From positions 1 through 14,788 of the forward strand of contig JAEZFF010000065.1 of assembly GCA_023417635.1 (NCBI GenBank): 14,788 nucleotides of DNA, in the 5' to 3' direction. The notes below the pieces were generated by a model. That model had not been told where the DNA came from and did not search any database. It saw nothing but the letters and a program-made list of their open reading frames with translations. This stretch comes from Bacillota bacterium (lineage in GTDB: Bacteria; Bacillota; Clostridia; Oscillospirales; Acutalibacteraceae). Shown one piece after another: positions 14,685-14,788 of the stretch. How positions within the stretch are numbered: position 1 is the stretch's first letter; each line of letters begins with the position of its first letter. The position numbers and the translations under genes were made by a program.

Positions 14685-14788
14685 TTGCCGAAAAAACTGT
14701 TGATTATTATACCCGCTTACAATGAAGCACAGAATATTTTAAGTGTTCTGAATGAGATTGAGCGGACGGGTGTAAAACAATTTGCAGA
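14685..14788 (+). CDS. GT2 glycosyltransferase, N-terminal fragment cut by the window end
   Basis: Reading from TTG 14685 gives MPKKLLIIIPAYNEAQNI and continues to LSVLNEIERTGVKQFA at the edge, 34 complete codons. KLLIIIPAYNEAQNI is the classical first strand and nucleotide-binding loop of GT2 (GT-A fold) enzymes, especially the DPM1-like polyprenyl-phosphate glycosyltransferases. Catalytic DxD and C-terminal parts lie outside the window. The start is supported by GGAGGGTGAG at 14671-14680, and it lies 35 nt after the GT4 stop. The DUF2304 gene two positions upstream is a usual companion of such enzymes. With the GT-C-like protein at 4234-6738 it could form a polyprenyl-phosphate-sugar pathway, which is inference. 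Confidence 0.85.
   Translation, partial: MPKKLLIIIPAYNEAQNILSVLNEIERTGVKQFA

Noticed and set aside
1..14788. CRISPR arrays, tRNA or rRNA genes, insertion sequences
   Set aside because: No regularly spaced repeats of CRISPR type, no cloverleaf or rRNA-like segments, and no transposase or terminal inverted repeats were seen.

Overview
The window reads as one long co-directional exopolysaccharide operon of a low-to-mid GC Gram-positive bacterium. A member of the Bacillota, probably class Clostridia, is the best guess. This rests on strong AGGAGG-like ribosome binding sites, GTG and TTG starts, A/T-rich control regions, and a Pel-type machinery without the Gram-negative outer-membrane parts PelB and PelC. 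I cannot name the species.

Layout. Positions 1-15 look like the right arm and T-tract of a terminator whose left half lies outside the window. Positions 59-454 form a small A/T-rich transcription unit: a near-consensus sigma-A promoter, an unrecognised ORF of about 72 codons, and a strong intrinsic terminator with two overlapping stems. Positions 455-742 contain no convincing gene. They hold a 17-nt direct repeat spaced 33 nt, two hairpins, an A/T tract and two weak promoter candidates, and so form the likely control region of the operon. From 743 to the right edge every gene is on the + strand with gaps of about 65 nt or less. The order is: PqqD-like protein; SDR epimerase fused to PelD; PelE; an 834-residue polytopic GT-C-like membrane protein; a DUF4874/DUF4832 protein; a DUF2194 protein in the PelA-deacetylase position; PelF; PelG; a DUF2304 protein; a GT4 glycosyltransferase; and the first 34 codons of a GT2 glycosyltransferase cut by the window end.

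How the genes may work together. PelD, PelE, PelF and PelG are the known inner-membrane core that makes and exports Pel, a GalNAc-rich cationic polysaccharide. PelD is the c-di-GMP receptor; here its degenerate GGDEF domain keeps an RxxD I-site (RQSD) at the canonical distance from a destroyed active site (ERNAL). The fused SDR domain could supply the epimerised nucleotide sugar. The DUF4874/4832 and DUF2194 proteins both have an N-terminal membrane anchor and probably act on the polymer outside the cell, but the DUF2194 protein appears to lack the metal-binding histidines of an active CE4 deacetylase. The DUF2304, GT4, GT2 and GT-C-like proteins are not part of the minimal Pel core. They suggest an added module in which a polyprenyl-phosphate sugar is made inside and transferred outside. 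The operon continues past the right edge.
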